From: an uncultured Anaeromyxobacter sp.
GTDB taxonomy: Bacteria; Myxococcota; Myxococcia; Myxococcales; Anaeromyxobacteraceae
Length of the DNA stretch: 43,879 nucleotides
Direction of reading: 5' to 3'
NCBI GenBank assembly: GCA_903904005.1
Contig: CAIVAR010000114.1
Span: 1-43,879, forward strand
Positions 31,320 through 42,376 of the stretch are shown here, piece after piece. Below the pieces are notes generated by a model that saw only the letters and a list, made by a program, of their open reading frames with translations, had not been told where the DNA came from and did no database searches. How positions within the stretch are numbered: position 1 is the first letter of the stretch; the number at the start of each line of letters is the position of its first letter. A program made the position numbers and the translations under genes.

Positions 31320-33143
31320 GTGCGCGATCCGCTCTCCGACGCCTTCGAGGGAAGTCCGATCCCGGCCGCCATCGTCGCGGGCGGGAAGGTGATCCGGGTG
31401 AACCCCGCCTTCGCCCGGGTGGTGGGGCGCGATCCCGCCGCCTGTGCCGGCGCGCCGCTCGCGTCGTTGCTCCCGCCGGGGCTGGAAGCGCGGGGGCGCG
31501 AGGACGGGGAGGCTCCCTGGCTCGCCGTGCTCGAGCCGCCTTCGCCCGGGTCCGGCACCGCCCGGGCGCTCCTCGACCTGACCCGCGGGCTCGCCCAGTC
31601 CCACGCGCAGGAGGACGTCGCGGCGGCGCTGGCCCGGGCCCTCTCCTCCCTCTTCCCGGGGCGCGCCCACTGCATCCGCCTGCTCGACCCGAAGACCCTC
31701 GCACCGGTGGCGACGCTCTCCTCCGCGCCGCTCGCGCCGCTGGGGCTTCCCCCGGTGGCGCTCCGCCGGGCGGCGGTGCACCAGGGGGGGCTCTCCGAGG
31801 GCGCGCTCGAGTCGGGCGGGCTCCGGCTCGTGGACGAGGACGTCCCCTGCTGCGCCGGCAGCGAGCGCGCGGTGGCGGTCCCGCTCTCGGCCGGCAGCCA
31901 GCTCTTCGGCGTGGTGAGCCTCGAGTACCCGCCCGGTGCCCCGTCCACCCCGCCGGACGACGAACCGCTCCTCGTCCAGGTCACGAACCCCGCCGGGCTC
32001 GGGCTGCGCAACCTGCGCTCGGTGGCCGAGGTCACCTTCCTCAAGACCTACCTCGAGGAGCTGCTCGAGAACGCCAACGCGCTCATCCTCGTCACCAACC
32101 GGCAGCACCACGTCCTCCTCTTCAACCGGGCGCTGGCGCGGCTCACCGGCCGGGGCGGCGCGGAGGCGCTCGGTTCCGACCTGCTCACGCTGCTCCCCGC
32201 CGGGGAGCGGGAACGCACCCGGCAGGTCCTCGAGCGGAGCATCGCCGGGGAGGCGGTGACCGGCTTCGAGACCCGCGTCGCCCTGCGCGGCGGCGGGGAG
32301 GCGCTCGTCACCTTCCACACCGCACCCATCGTCGGGCACGGGGGCGAGGTGGAGGGGGTCATCGCCATCGGGCAGGACCTGACCGCGCTGCGCGCCATGG
32401 AGCAGCGGGCCGAGCACTTCCAGCGGCTCGCCGCGGTGGGGCGGATCGCCGCCGGCATCGTGCACGAGCTCAACAATCCGCTCGTGGCCGTGATCACCTA
32501 TTCCGACCACCTCCTCGAGCGCCGGCGCGGTCGCGAGCTCGACCCCGGCGACGCCGAGAAGCTGCGCCGCATCCGCGACGCCGGCGAGCGCATCCAGCGG
32601 CTGGCCCGCGATCTCATCACCTACGCCCGCCCCAGCGCCGACCGCCCCGAGACGCTCGACCTCGGGGTCCTCCTCGACCAGGCCGCCCGCATGTGCGACC
32701 CGGCGCTCCGCGAGGCCCGGGCCCGGGTCCGGCTCGACGTCGCGCCCACGCCCACCATCCTGGGCGGACGGGCCGGCCTGCTCCAGGTCTTCGTGAACCT
32801 GGTCACGAACGCCGCACAGGCCCTCCCGCCGCAGGGCGGCACGGTCACCCTCTCGCTCGGGAGCCGCGGCGAGGAGGTCGTGGCCCGGGTCTCCGACGAC
32901 GGCAAGGGGATGAGCCCCGAGGTGCGCGGCCGGATCTTCGATCCCTTCTTCAGCACCAAGGAGGGCGGGTGCGGCGTCGGGCTCGGGCTCTCCATCGTCC
33001 AGGGCATCGTGGCCCGCCACGGCGGGACCATCGAAGTGGCGAGCGAGCCGGGGAGGGGAACGACCTTCGAGGTGCGCCTCCCGCTGCGCGCCCCGGTCCC
33101 CTGGCCGGAGCCGGGTCAGGGGACGAGCGACAGCACGCCGTAG
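31320..33143 (+). CDS. Soluble PAS-GAF-PAS histidine kinase
   Basis: This 607-residue protein has no transmembrane segment. A PAS-like region (about 9-55), a GAF-like domain (about 85-235, with CIRLLDPKTLAPVATL and VPLSAGSQLFGVVSLEY) and a second PAS (about 245-355, ALILVTNRQHHVLLFNRALARLTGR) precede the kinase core. The phosphoacceptor is His382 in AAGIVHELNNPL, and the ATPase motifs are VNLVTNAAQALPP, DDGKGMSPEV and GLGLSIVQGIVARHGG, the NtrB-like subtype. No response regulator is adjacent. The GTG at 31320 has GGAGG nine bases upstream (31306-31310). Its last 28 bases overlap the minus-strand gene that follows, tail to tail. Confidence 0.9.
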   Translation: MRDPLSDAFEGSPIPAAIVAGGKVIRVNPAFARVVGRDPAACAGAPLASLLPPGLEARGREDGEAPWLAVLEPPSPGSGTARALLDLTRGLAQSHAQEDVAAALARALSSLFPGRAHCIRLLDPKTLAPVATLSSAPLAPLGLPPVALRRAAVHQGGLSEGALESGGLRLVDEDVPCCAGSERAVAVPLSAGSQLFGVVSLEYPPGAPSTPPDDEPLLVQVTNPAGLGLRNLRSVAEVTFLKTYLEELLENANALILVTNRQHHVLLFNRALARLTGRGGAEALGSDLLTLLPAGERERTRQVLERSIAGEAVTGFETRVALRGGGEALVTFHTAPIVGHGGEVEGVIAIGQDLTALRAMEQRAEHFQRLAAVGRIAAGIVHELNNPLVAVITYSDHLLERRRGRELDPGDAEKLRRIRDAGERIQRLARDLITYARPSADRPETLDLGVLLDQAARMCDPALREARARVRLDVAPTPTILGGRAGLLQVFVNLVTNAAQALPPQGGTVTLSLGSRGEEVVARVSDDGKGMSPEVRGRIFDPFFSTKEGGCGVGLGLSIVQGIVARHGGTIEVASEPGRGTTFEVRLPLRAPVPWPEPGQGTSDSTP

Positions 33144-34834
33144 CCCACGAACTCGGGCAGGACGGCGGCGACCTCGCCCGCCGACGGCACGAGCGGGATC
33201 TTCTCGTCGACCCCTCCGGCGCCCCGGAAGCGGGCGCGACGCGCCGATCCGGCGAACTCGGCGGAGATGACCAGGGTCGCCCCGCGCACCGGCCCGTCGG
33301 TGAGCGAGGAGATGTGGACGTCGAGCCGCTTCGGCGGCCGCCAAGCCGACACGGCGAGCCGGGTGGGGGAGACCACCTGCACGGCACGCCGCCCCCGGCC
33401 GGTCAGCGCCTCCAGGCCGCGCTCGACGGGCTCGCTGGAGGGAGCCGCGGCGATCGACCCGCCCGATGGGAACGGCACGAGCGGCGGCAGCGCCACGAGC
33501 GCCCCCTGCCCGGCGCGCGCCGCCTTCTGCCGTCCCACCTTGGCCTCGGGGAGGAAGGGGGGGAACATGCGCCCTCCCGGCCCCGCGGCACGGGCCTCGC
33601 CGAGGACGAGGAGCTTGCCGCCCGCCTCGAGGAAGCGGGTCACCGCGGTGGCCTCGACCGGCGTGATCCCGAGCGCCTGGGGCAGGACCAGGACCGTTCC
33701 GGGGCGGAGCGGGCTGCCGCCGGTGGCCACGTCCCACTGCACGTGGAGCCGGGAGAGGATCTCCCCGACCTCCTCGGCCTCGAGCCGGTGGAGGCCGCTC
33801 GACCACATGTCGGCCTCGGGTGAGTAGAAGACCAGGCATTCGGCGACGGGGTGCTCGAAGGGGCGCCCGTCCCGTCGGGAGGCGTGGTCGGCGAGCAGCG
33901 CTCGGATCGGCGCCACGGCGGCGGCACGCTCGCCCTCCTCGAGCCCCACCGTGACCCCGGTGGCCGCGATCGCCGACGCCTGGCGGGCCACCTGCTCCGC
34001 GGTCGCCGCGGCCGGGAGCTGGGCGGCCACGAGCCGGCGCCCGATGGCGGCGCGCCAGATGCGGGCCTCGGCGACTCCGGTGTGATGGGGCAGCGGGCTG
34101 AGCGGCAGCACCGCCCCGTCGAGGAGGCGAGCCGCATGGAACTGGGCGGGCCCCACCTGCTCGAAGCGCCCCACGATCGGGAAGGCCCTCCGGGCCTCCC
34201 GCGCCGTGTCGCGGACCGGGAGCACGTAGGCGGCCACCGCATCGGCGAGCGAATCGAGCCGGAACTTCCAGAAGTCCCGTCCGAAGTGGAGCTTGCGGAA
34301 GCTCACCGCGCCGGGGGCCGACGCCAGCTCGTCGGAGGCGACGCGCCGGTAGTCGAAGGGCTCGAACTGCTCGCCGTACTCGTGGCGCAGCCCCTCCTGG
34401 AAGACCGCCTGGCAGGAAGCGCAGAAGCCGGCCCCGAAGAGCCCCAGGCCGAGCACCAGGTCGGGCCGGTCGAGGACCACCCCGGCGTAGCCCGCAGCCA
34501 GCGCGGCGCGGCAGTCGGCCACGACCCGGGCCCTGTGGGCGGCGCTGTGCAGGCAGGCCCGCTCGTGCCCCACCGTGCCGGAGACCCGGCCGTCGGCGTC
34601 CCGGCAGGCCTCCTCGTGATCGGCGGCGCTGCCCGTCGCCACCCGCGCGAGCGCGATCGACGCGAGGCGGCCCGAGGACGGCTCGGCCGGGTCCACCACC
34701 AGGGGCGACCCGAGCGTCCGGGCGGCCAGGGCCTCCGCCTCCGGGACGGGGTCGCCAGGGCGGATCCGGAAGGGGGCGAAGGGTGTGGGAAGCACGGACC
34801 GGCGACCGTACACCGCGGCCGGAGGGGCCGGCAA
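33116..34834 (-). CDS. GH42-like glycoside-hydrolase-fold protein, function unknown
   Basis: This protein is about 572 residues long and has no signal peptide. The N-terminal two-thirds looks like a TIM-barrel glycosidase relative: YAGVVLDRPDLVLGLGLFG, then FCASCQAVFQEGLRHEYGEQF and FWKFRLDSLADAV recall the GH42 pattern of Cys, the segment Lys/Glu-Tyr-Gly, and Phe-Trp-x-x-Arg. At about 340-450, ECLVFYSPEADMWSSGL and then FLEAGGKLLVLGEAR resemble the GH42 trimerisation domain. I cannot identify catalytic glutamates with confidence, so activity is unproven. The start is uncertain: TTG at 34834 with AAGG upstream, or GTG at 34813 or 34795. It diverges from hppA and overlaps the kinase gene by 28 bases at its 3' end. 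Confidence 0.68.
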   Translation of the reverse strand: MPAPPAAVYGRRSVLPTPFAPFRIRPGDPVPEAEALAARTLGSPLVVDPAEPSSGRLASIALARVATGSAADHEEACRDADGRVSGTVGHERACLHSAAHRARVVADCRAALAAGYAGVVLDRPDLVLGLGLFGAGFCASCQAVFQEGLRHEYGEQFEPFDYRRVASDELASAPGAVSFRKLHFGRDFWKFRLDSLADAVAAYVLPVRDTAREARRAFPIVGRFEQVGPAQFHAARLLDGAVLPLSPLPHHTGVAEARIWRAAIGRRLVAAQLPAAATAEQVARQASAIAATGVTVGLEEGERAAAVAPIRALLADHASRRDGRPFEHPVAECLVFYSPEADMWSSGLHRLEAEEVGEILSRLHVQWDVATGGSPLRPGTVLVLPQALGITPVEATAVTRFLEAGGKLLVLGEARAAGPGGRMFPPFLPEAKVGRQKAARAGQGALVALPPLVPFPSGGSIAAAPSSEPVERGLEALTGRGRRAVQVVSPTRLAVSAWRPPKRLDVHISSLTDGPVRGATLVISAEFAGSARRARFRGAGGVDEKIPLVPSAGEVAAVLPEFVGYGVLSLVP

Positions 34835-34842
34835 CCCACGCC

Positions 34843-34871
34843 TTGCGGGGGAGGTACCGGTTCAGTAGTAT
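34843..34871 (+). promoter_or_regulatory. Promoter of hppA
   Basis: TTGCGG (34843-34848) and TAGTAT (34866-34871) are separated by 17 bases, 62 bases upstream of the hppA ATG. The -10 box is among the best in the window. Transcription should start around 34878-34880, directly at the foot of a stem-loop. Confidence 0.6.
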
Positions 34872-34878
34872 GCCGCGC

Positions 34879-34899
34879 CTCCCGAAGGGTTTTCGGGGG
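34879..34899 (+). promoter_or_regulatory. Stem-loop at the predicted 5' end of the hppA mRNA
   Basis: CCCGAA (34881-34886) pairs with TTCGGG (34892-34897) around GGGTT, extended by a T-G and a C-G pair. It begins about 7-8 bases after the -10 box, so it would form the very 5' end of the transcript. It could protect the mRNA from 5'-end-dependent decay; an attenuator is less likely because no open leader frame is evident. Confidence 0.45.
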
Positions 34900-34932
34900 C
34901 TTTCCGCACATCGGAGGCATCGAGTTCCCGCC

Positions 34933-37388
<2,456 letters not shown>

Positions 37389-37392
<4 letters not shown>

Positions 37393-38102
37393 GCGAGCGA
37401 GCCGGACACCCCGCCGCGGAGAGCCTCCGTGCGCTCCTCGGCGGGTCGGCCGGCTCCCTGAAGATCTTCCCGCTGCCGGAGGTGGTGGTCTTCCCGGGCG
37501 CCCCGGCGCCCTTCCACCTCTTCGAGCCGCGCTACCGCGCCATGGCCGAGGACGCCCTGGCCGGAGACCGGCTCATGGCGGTGGCGACGCTGCGCAGCCC
37601 AGCCGACGCGTCGCAGGCCCGGGCGCCGGTCCATCCGATCGCCTGCGCCGGGTTCATCGAGGCCGATGAGCGGCTGGCCGACGGCCGGTACAACGTCCTC
37701 CTGCGCGGGGTGGCCCGGGTGCGGCTCGTGGAGGAGCTCCTCTCCACCGGGCGCCCGTACCGGGAGTTCCGGGTGGAGGTCCTGGAGGACGTCTACCCCC
37801 CGGGCGGCCCCCCCGCCCTGGCGGCCCAGGTCTCCACCCTGGAGCGCTGCGTCCTCGAGCTGGCGCGGCGAAGCGAGGCCGAGAGCGGCGAGCGGGACCT
37901 GGCCGAGGCCGCGGCCCGGATGCGGGTGCCGGGGCGGCTCGCCGACGCCGTGGCGGCGGCGCTGGTCTCCGACACCGGCTCGCGCCTCGACATCCTCGGG
38001 GAGCTCGACGTGGGGCGCCGGCTCGACCGCGTCGTGGACGAGGTCGCGGCGCTGCTGGTCGGGTCGCAGGACGACGGCGGCGAGCCCTTCGCCAGCGCCT
38101 GA
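37389..38102 (+). CDS. Stand-alone LON substrate-binding domain protein
   Basis: This 237-residue cytosolic protein matches the N-terminal LON domain (PUA-like fold plus helices). LKIFPLPEVVVFPGAPAPFHLFEPRYRAMAEDAL is spread over about residues 26-60, followed by CAGFIEADERLADGRYNVLLRGVARVRLVEEL and a helical C-terminal part. It lacks the AAA+ and protease domains of Lon, so it may be an adaptor or a binding protein. Such single-domain proteins are widespread and poorly understood. Its ATG overlaps the hppA stop (ATGA), implying coupled translation with the pyrophosphatase. Its stop lies 7 bases from the stop of the convergent UDP-glucose dehydrogenase gene. Confidence 0.88.
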
Positions 38103-38109
38103 CGGCGGG

Positions 38110-39417
38110 TCAGTCCCGGGCGGCGCGCCCGATGCCCTGGTAGGCGAATCCGAGCGCCCGGACCTTCTCCGGATCCCAGACGTTGCGCCCGTCGAAGAGC
38201 ACCGGCTGCTTCATGGTCCGCTTGAGGAGCGCGAAGTCGGGCTGGCGGAACTCGTTCCACTCGGTGACGAGCACCAGCGCGTCGGCCCCTGCCGCGGCGG
38301 CGTAGGGATCGGGGGCGAGCTCGACCCGCCCCCCGAAGATGGCGGTCGCGACCTCCGCCGACACCGGGTCGTGGGCGCGAACCTTGGCGCCGTTCCCGAG
38401 CAGCCCCTCGATGATGGTGATGGAGGGGGCCTCGCGCATGTCGTCGGTCTTGGGCTTGAAGGCGAGTCCCCAGACCGCGAAGGTGAGCCCCTGCAGCGAC
38501 CCGAAGTGCTTGAGGGCCTTTTCGAGGAGCACCCGCTTCTGCCGCTCGTTCACCCGCTCCACCGAGCGGAGCAGGTCGAAGTCGAGCCCGACGGTGCGCG
38601 CCATGGTCATGAGGGCGCGGACGTCCTTGGGGAAGCAGGAACCCCCGAAACCCGCCCCGGGGAAGAGGAAGGGGTAGCCGATGCGCCTGTCCGAGCCCAT
38701 CCCGCGCCGGACGTGATCGACGTCGGCGCCCACCCGCTCGCAGAGCCCGGCGATGTCGTTCATGAAGGAGATGCGGGTGGCCAGCATGGCGTTGGCCGCG
38801 TACTTGGTGAGCTCGGAGGAGCGCCGGTCCATGAAGAGGATGGGCTGCTCGGTCCGGACGAAGGGGGCGTAGAGCTCGGCCATCACCGCGCGCGCCTTCT
38901 CGGAGGCCACGCCCACGACGATGCGGTCGGGGCGCATGAAGTCGTCGATGGCCGCCCCCTCCTTGAGGAACTCCGGGTTGGAGACGACGTCGAAGGGGGC
39001 CTGGGCGACGCGGGCCACCACCTCCGACACCCGGTCGGCGCTGCCCACCGGGACGGTGCTCTTGTTCACGATGACGGTGTAGCGGCCGATGGCGCGCCCG
39101 ATCTGCTCGGCGGCGGCCAGCACGTAGGAGAGATCCGCCTCGCCGGTCTCGCCGGGAGGGGTCCCCACCGCGATGAAGGCCACGTCGACGTCCTTCACCG
39201 CGTCGGCGGTGACGGTGCTGAAGTCGAGCCGGCCGTCCCGGACGTTGCGCTTCACGAGCTCCTCGAGCCCCGGCTCGTAGATGGGGATGCCGCCGGCCCG
39301 CAGCAGCGCGATCTTGCGCGCGTCGAGGTCCACGCAGGTGACGCGGTGGCCGGTCTCGGCGAGGCAGGTTCCGGTGACGAGGCCGACGTAGCCGGTCCCG
39401 ATGACGGCGATCTTCAC
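38110..39417 (-). CDS. ugd: UDP-glucose 6-dehydrogenase
   Basis: This 435-residue cytosolic enzyme oxidises UDP-glucose to UDP-glucuronate with two NAD+. The N-terminal Rossmann fold reads KIAVIGTGYVGLVTGTCLAETG, followed by VGTPPGETGEADLSYV and KSTVPVGSADRV. The central helix contains NPEFLKEGAAIDDFMRPDRIVVG. The catalytic Cys lies in GAGFGGSCFPKDVRAL. The C-terminal domain has WGLAFKPKTDDMREAPS and LVTEWNEFRQPDF. The start is GTG at 39417, with AGGA 8 bases upstream. It is last in the minus-strand glycosyltransferase cluster and supplies an acidic sugar donor or precursor for the polysaccharide made there. Confidence 0.97.
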   Translation of the reverse strand: MKIAVIGTGYVGLVTGTCLAETGHRVTCVDLDARKIALLRAGGIPIYEPGLEELVKRNVRDGRLDFSTVTADAVKDVDVAFIAVGTPPGETGEADLSYVLAAAEQIGRAIGRYTVIVNKSTVPVGSADRVSEVVARVAQAPFDVVSNPEFLKEGAAIDDFMRPDRIVVGVASEKARAVMAELYAPFVRTEQPILFMDRRSSELTKYAANAMLATRISFMNDIAGLCERVGADVDHVRRGMGSDRRIGYPFLFPGAGFGGSCFPKDVRALMTMARTVGLDFDLLRSVERVNERQKRVLLEKALKHFGSLQGLTFAVWGLAFKPKTDDMREAPSITIIEGLLGNGAKVRAHDPVSAEVATAIFGGRVELAPDPYAAAAGADALVLVTEWNEFRQPDFALLKRTMKQPVLFDGRNVWDPEKVRALGFAYQGIGRAARD

Positions 39418-39454
39418 GGTGGACGTCCTTTCCAGGCGGTGACGAGGGCGGAAT

Positions 39455-40252
39455 CTAGCACCGAACCGGAGGGCGGAAAGCCCGGAGGATCCGGTACACG
39501 GCGAGAATCTCCAGGGTGCGCAGCCGCTTGCGGAGGCGCAGCCATCCTCCGGGCGGGGCATGGCGCAGGAAGACCTGGTAGTCCTCGTCGAACTGGGCCT
39601 CGAAGGCCGAGCCGCTCTTCGTCCCTGGGTGCCAGCGGAAGGCGGCCAGCGTCCGCTCCAGGAAGACGGGCGGAGCGACGCGGGAGAAGCGGAGCCAGAG
39701 GTCGTAGTCGAAGGTGTAGCGGAGCGACGGATCGAGGAGGCCGACCCGCTCCTGGAGGGAGCGGCGCCAGAAGACCGTCATCTGGCTCACGTAGTTCTCG
39801 ACCAGCAACCGTTCCAGGCGGTGCCGGCGCGCCCGGAAGTCCTTGTAGGCCGCCATCGGGCGCCGGATGACCCGGTCCTCCCCGTCGACGATGTCACACC
39901 GTCCGTGAAGCCAGGGCGCCGAGGGATGGGCCCGGAAGGCCTCCACCACCGACTGGATGGCGCCGGGGCGCAGGAGGTCGTCGGAGTTCACCCAGCCGAG
40001 GATGTCGCCCCGCGCCCGGGAGAGCCCCCGGTTCACCGCGTCGGCCTGGCCGGCGTCGGGCTCGACGACGAGGGAGATGCGGTCCCGGTAGCGCTCCAGG
40101 ACCTCCAGCGTGCCGTCCGTGCTTCCCCCGTCCTGGACGAGGAGCTCCAGTTCGAAGTCGCCGCGCTGCGAGAGGATGCTCTCCAGCGTGCGCTCCACGA
40201 AGGGGCGCTGGTCGAGCGACGGGGTGACGACGGAGACGAGCGGACGGTTCAC
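39455..40252 (-). CDS. Family 2 glycosyltransferase
   Basis: This 265-residue cytosolic or peripheral enzyme transfers a sugar from a nucleotide donor. The GT-A fold is clear: PLVSVVTPSLDQRPFVERTLESIL, the nucleotide-binding QDGGSTDGTLEVL, then DAGQADAVNRGLSRARGDILGWVNSDD with the metal-binding SDD (DxD equivalent), and a later FDYDLWLRF. The C-terminus is basic (LRLRKRLRTLEILAVYRILR), which may touch the membrane. The start is GTG at 40252, overlapping the stop of the DUF2304 gene (GTGA). A longer frame upstream is antisense-like and Arg-rich, so I reject it. Donor and acceptor are unknown. Confidence 0.9.
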   Translation of the reverse strand: MNRPLVSVVTPSLDQRPFVERTLESILSQRGDFELELLVQDGGSTDGTLEVLERYRDRISLVVEPDAGQADAVNRGLSRARGDILGWVNSDDLLRPGAIQSVVEAFRAHPSAPWLHGRCDIVDGEDRVIRRPMAAYKDFRARRHRLERLLVENYVSQMTVFWRRSLQERVGLLDPSLRYTFDYDLWLRFSRVAPPVFLERTLAAFRWHPGTKSGSAFEAQFDEDYQVFLRHAPPGGWLRLRKRLRTLEILAVYRILRAFRPPVRC

Positions 40253-40668
40253 GGCTTCGGTCCGGGTGGAACCCCGCCCGGGCTGGTCCCGGCGTCCCGT
40301 GGCCGGGCGGCCCGCTCGGCCTCCAGCTCGGCGCGCAGCGAGGCGCACTCCTGCGCCACCCGCCGGATGCGGGCCGCGTTCTGGGAGCTCGCCACCGTGT
40401 TCACGAGGACGTTGACGGCCAGGTAGAGGATGGCCGCTCCGAAGAGGGCGTTGGAGGCGACCTGGAAGCCGACCAGGTGCGCCGCACGGACCAGGATCCC
40501 CGGGAAAATCGCCACGAGGGTCGCGAGGAGCGTGGTGACGACCCAGACCAGGCTGTCCCGCAGCGAGAGGCGCTGGGTCCGCACCAGCCGCATCACCCAG
40601 AGCAGGAAGATCGTCAGGACGACGATGGAGACGACCTGAAGTTCGAGGGGGATGAGGTCGGTCCTCAC
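40249..40668 (-). CDS. DUF2304 small membrane protein
   Basis: This 139-residue protein has transmembrane helices at about residues 10-27 (LQVVSIVVLTIFLLWVM), 38-60 (SLVWVVTTLLATLVAIFPGI) and 72-92 (ASNALFGAAILYLAVNVLV). The intervening basic segment is RLVRTQRLSLRDSLVW, and an Ala/Arg/Glu-rich cytoplasmic helix precedes a Pro/Gly tail. This is the DUF2304 layout. Such genes regularly sit next to polyprenyl-phosphate GT2 enzymes, suggesting a membrane partner or anchor. GTGA overlaps join it to the GT2 genes on both sides, which supports a three-gene functional unit. The biochemical role is not established. Confidence 0.85.
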   Translation of the reverse strand: MRTDLIPLELQVVSIVVLTIFLLWVMRLVRTQRLSLRDSLVWVVTTLLATLVAIFPGILVRAAHLVGFQVASNALFGAAILYLAVNVLVNTVASSQNAARIRRVAQECASLRAELEAERAARPRDAGTSPGGVPPGPKP

Positions 40669-41384
40669 GCGGTCTCCTCGCCGGGCGGGAGCCGGGTGGG
40701 GAGCAGGACGAGCGCCATCGACACCTTGACCAGGTAGTAGAAGGAGCGCGCCAGGCCGATGGAACTCTCGCCGTGGGTCCGCTCGGCCATGCGTACCGGG
40801 ATCTCGGCGATCCGCAGCCCGGCGCGGGCGGCCACCGCGATCGACTCCGGCTCCGGGTAGTCCGGGGGGTAGCTCACGGCGAAGAGCTCGATGGCGCGAC
40901 GGCCGGCGGCCCGGAAGCCCGAGGTGGGGTCGAGAACCCGCGCCCCGCAGCGGATTCGCAGCACCGCCGACAGGTACCGGATCCCGGCACGCCGCGACCA
41001 GGTGGAGCGGAAGGCCCCCTCGACCCGGGGCCCGGAGAATCGGGAGCCCACCATCAGGTCGGCGCGGCCGGCGGCGACCCCCTCGACCAGGGCGGGGAGG
41101 AAGGAGGTGTCGTGCTGCCCGTCCCCGTCCACCTGGACGGCGACGTCGTAACCGTGGTCGCGGGCCCAGCGGTAGCCGGCCTGGACCGCCCCGCCGATCC
41201 CCAGGTTCACCCGGAGAGAGAGAAGGGTGGCGCCCGACGTGCGGGCAGCCTCCGCGGTCCCGTCGGTGGAGCCGTCGTCGACCACGCAGACGTCGACCGC
41301 CGGCGCGGCGCGCCGAAGGCCGGCCACCACGGAGCGGATGCTCCGTTCCTCGTTGAAGGCGGGGACGATGGCGAGGACGCGCAC
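40665..41384 (-). CDS. Polyprenyl-phosphate (DPM1-like) family 2 glycosyltransferase
   Basis: This 239-residue enzyme has the dolichol/polyprenyl-phosphate mannose synthase pattern: RVLAIVPAFNEERSIRSVV, CVVDDGSTDGTAEAA, NLGIGGAVQAGYRWA, the metal-binding VQVDGDGQHD, VGSRF, and the closing EIPVRMAERTHGESS. It would transfer a sugar to a polyprenyl-phosphate carrier at the inner leaflet, and the sugar could then be used for glycan assembly. A membrane domain is absent from the enzyme itself, but the coupled DUF2304 protein may provide one. The start is GTG at 41384 with only a weak ribosome site. A 56-base gap separates it from the upstream nucleotidyltransferase-like gene. Confidence 0.9.
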   Translation of the reverse strand: MRVLAIVPAFNEERSIRSVVAGLRRAAPAVDVCVVDDGSTDGTAEAARTSGATLLSLRVNLGIGGAVQAGYRWARDHGYDVAVQVDGDGQHDTSFLPALVEGVAAGRADLMVGSRFSGPRVEGAFRSTWSRRAGIRYLSAVLRIRCGARVLDPTSGFRAAGRRAIELFAVSYPPDYPEPESIAVAARAGLRIAEIPVRMAERTHGESSIGLARSFYYLVKVSMALVLLPTRLPPGEETA

Positions 41385-41440
41385 GGAAAGCCCATTACAC
41401 CACGGAAGGGGGCTGCCGTCGCGTCCGCCGCAACCGGGGA

Positions 41441-42367
41441 CTACCGGGGAAGCACCGCCAGCCGGGCCGCCGCCTGGGCTCCGCGCAGGTGGGTGAGGCG
41501 CCCCGGATCGCTCGCCGTCCGGACCACCGCGTCCACGGCGGCCCGCTCCGGGGCCGAGAGCGACGGGAGGAGCGCGCCGGCCCGGTCGGCCACCTCCGGG
41601 AAGTGGAGGGCGAGGAGGGAGAGCGACCCGTAGAGCGCCCGGGACAGGCCGAGCGCCGCGGCGCGGGATGTCACGTAGCGTGGATCGAGGGGCGGCTCGA
41701 GCCGGAGGAGTTCCCGCAGGTCGACGAAGGTGACGAGCGGCGCGTAGAGCCCCTGCTCGGCCTGCTCGGCGACGGTGGCGAGGAGCATCTCCTCCGGCGA
41801 GGGGCGGAAGATCCGGGCCCCGAAGGCGGGGAGCGGGGAGGCACGCGCGAAGAGGGGGGCGTCGGCGGGGCCGCCCTGCCAGAGCCCCTCCTGGATGGTG
41901 AAGCGGACCCGGTCGTCGCCGAAGGCCGCCCCGTGCCCGCCTCCCGCCACGGCCTCGACCTTGAAGCCGACACCGCGCGCGGCCGCGGCGAAGGGCGCGC
42001 CGTCTTCGCCACGGACCGCCAGCCGGAGGTCGCCGAGCGGCCGGAAGGCGAGGTGCGGGTAGAGCCAGTCGACCGCGGCGAGCCCCCCGAGGACCACCAC
42101 CGGCACCGGGCTCGCCTTTAGCGCGCCCCGCAGCGTCATCACCCGGTAGACGTTGTCGTTCACCACGCCCTGGTAGAGGGCGAGCAGCTTGTCGCGGAAC
42201 TGGGCCGGTACGCCGGCGCCGAGCGCGCAGGTCTCGAGGTGGTAGCTGGCGATCGGGGCGAGGCCGTTCGCCTCGAGCACCTCGGCGAGGAGGGCCAGGT
42301 CCACCGGCGGCAGGGCGGCGGGCGGCTCGAAGGCGGAGAGGGCGCGGATGGCTTCGGAGAGGGGCAC
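41441..42367 (-). CDS. Nucleotidyltransferase-fold family protein with altered catalytic DxD
   Basis: This 308-residue soluble protein resembles the uncharacterised nucleotidyltransferase family found in polysaccharide and peptide-modification clusters. A helical N-terminus precedes VVVLGGLAAVDWLYPHLAFRPLGDLRLAV. This corresponds to the family pattern of G-G-x-A, YP, R-P-x-x-D-x-D-L. Here the usual D-I-D-L reads D-L-R-L, so the second catalytic Asp is Arg. The C-terminal half is helical (PSPEEMLLATVAEQAEQGLYAPLVTFVDLREL), also family-like. The start is GTG at 42367, 9 bases after the upstream glycosyltransferase stop. It may be catalytically inactive or bind nucleotide sugars. The family call is moderate. 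Confidence 0.7.
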   Translation of the reverse strand: MPLSEAIRALSAFEPPAALPPVDLALLAEVLEANGLAPIASYHLETCALGAGVPAQFRDKLLALYQGVVNDNVYRVMTLRGALKASPVPVVVLGGLAAVDWLYPHLAFRPLGDLRLAVRGEDGAPFAAAARGVGFKVEAVAGGGHGAAFGDDRVRFTIQEGLWQGGPADAPLFARASPLPAFGARIFRPSPEEMLLATVAEQAEQGLYAPLVTFVDLRELLRLEPPLDPRYVTSRAAALGLSRALYGSLSLLALHFPEVADRAGALLPSLSAPERAAVDAVVRTASDPGRLTHLRGAQAAARLAVLPR

Positions 42368-42376
42368 CGGATGATC

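Noticed and set aside
34783-34932. Longer hppA frame starting at 34783
   Set aside because: It would begin upstream of the promoter and antisense to the neighbouring gene, and the added residues are not like a membrane pyrophosphatase N-terminus.
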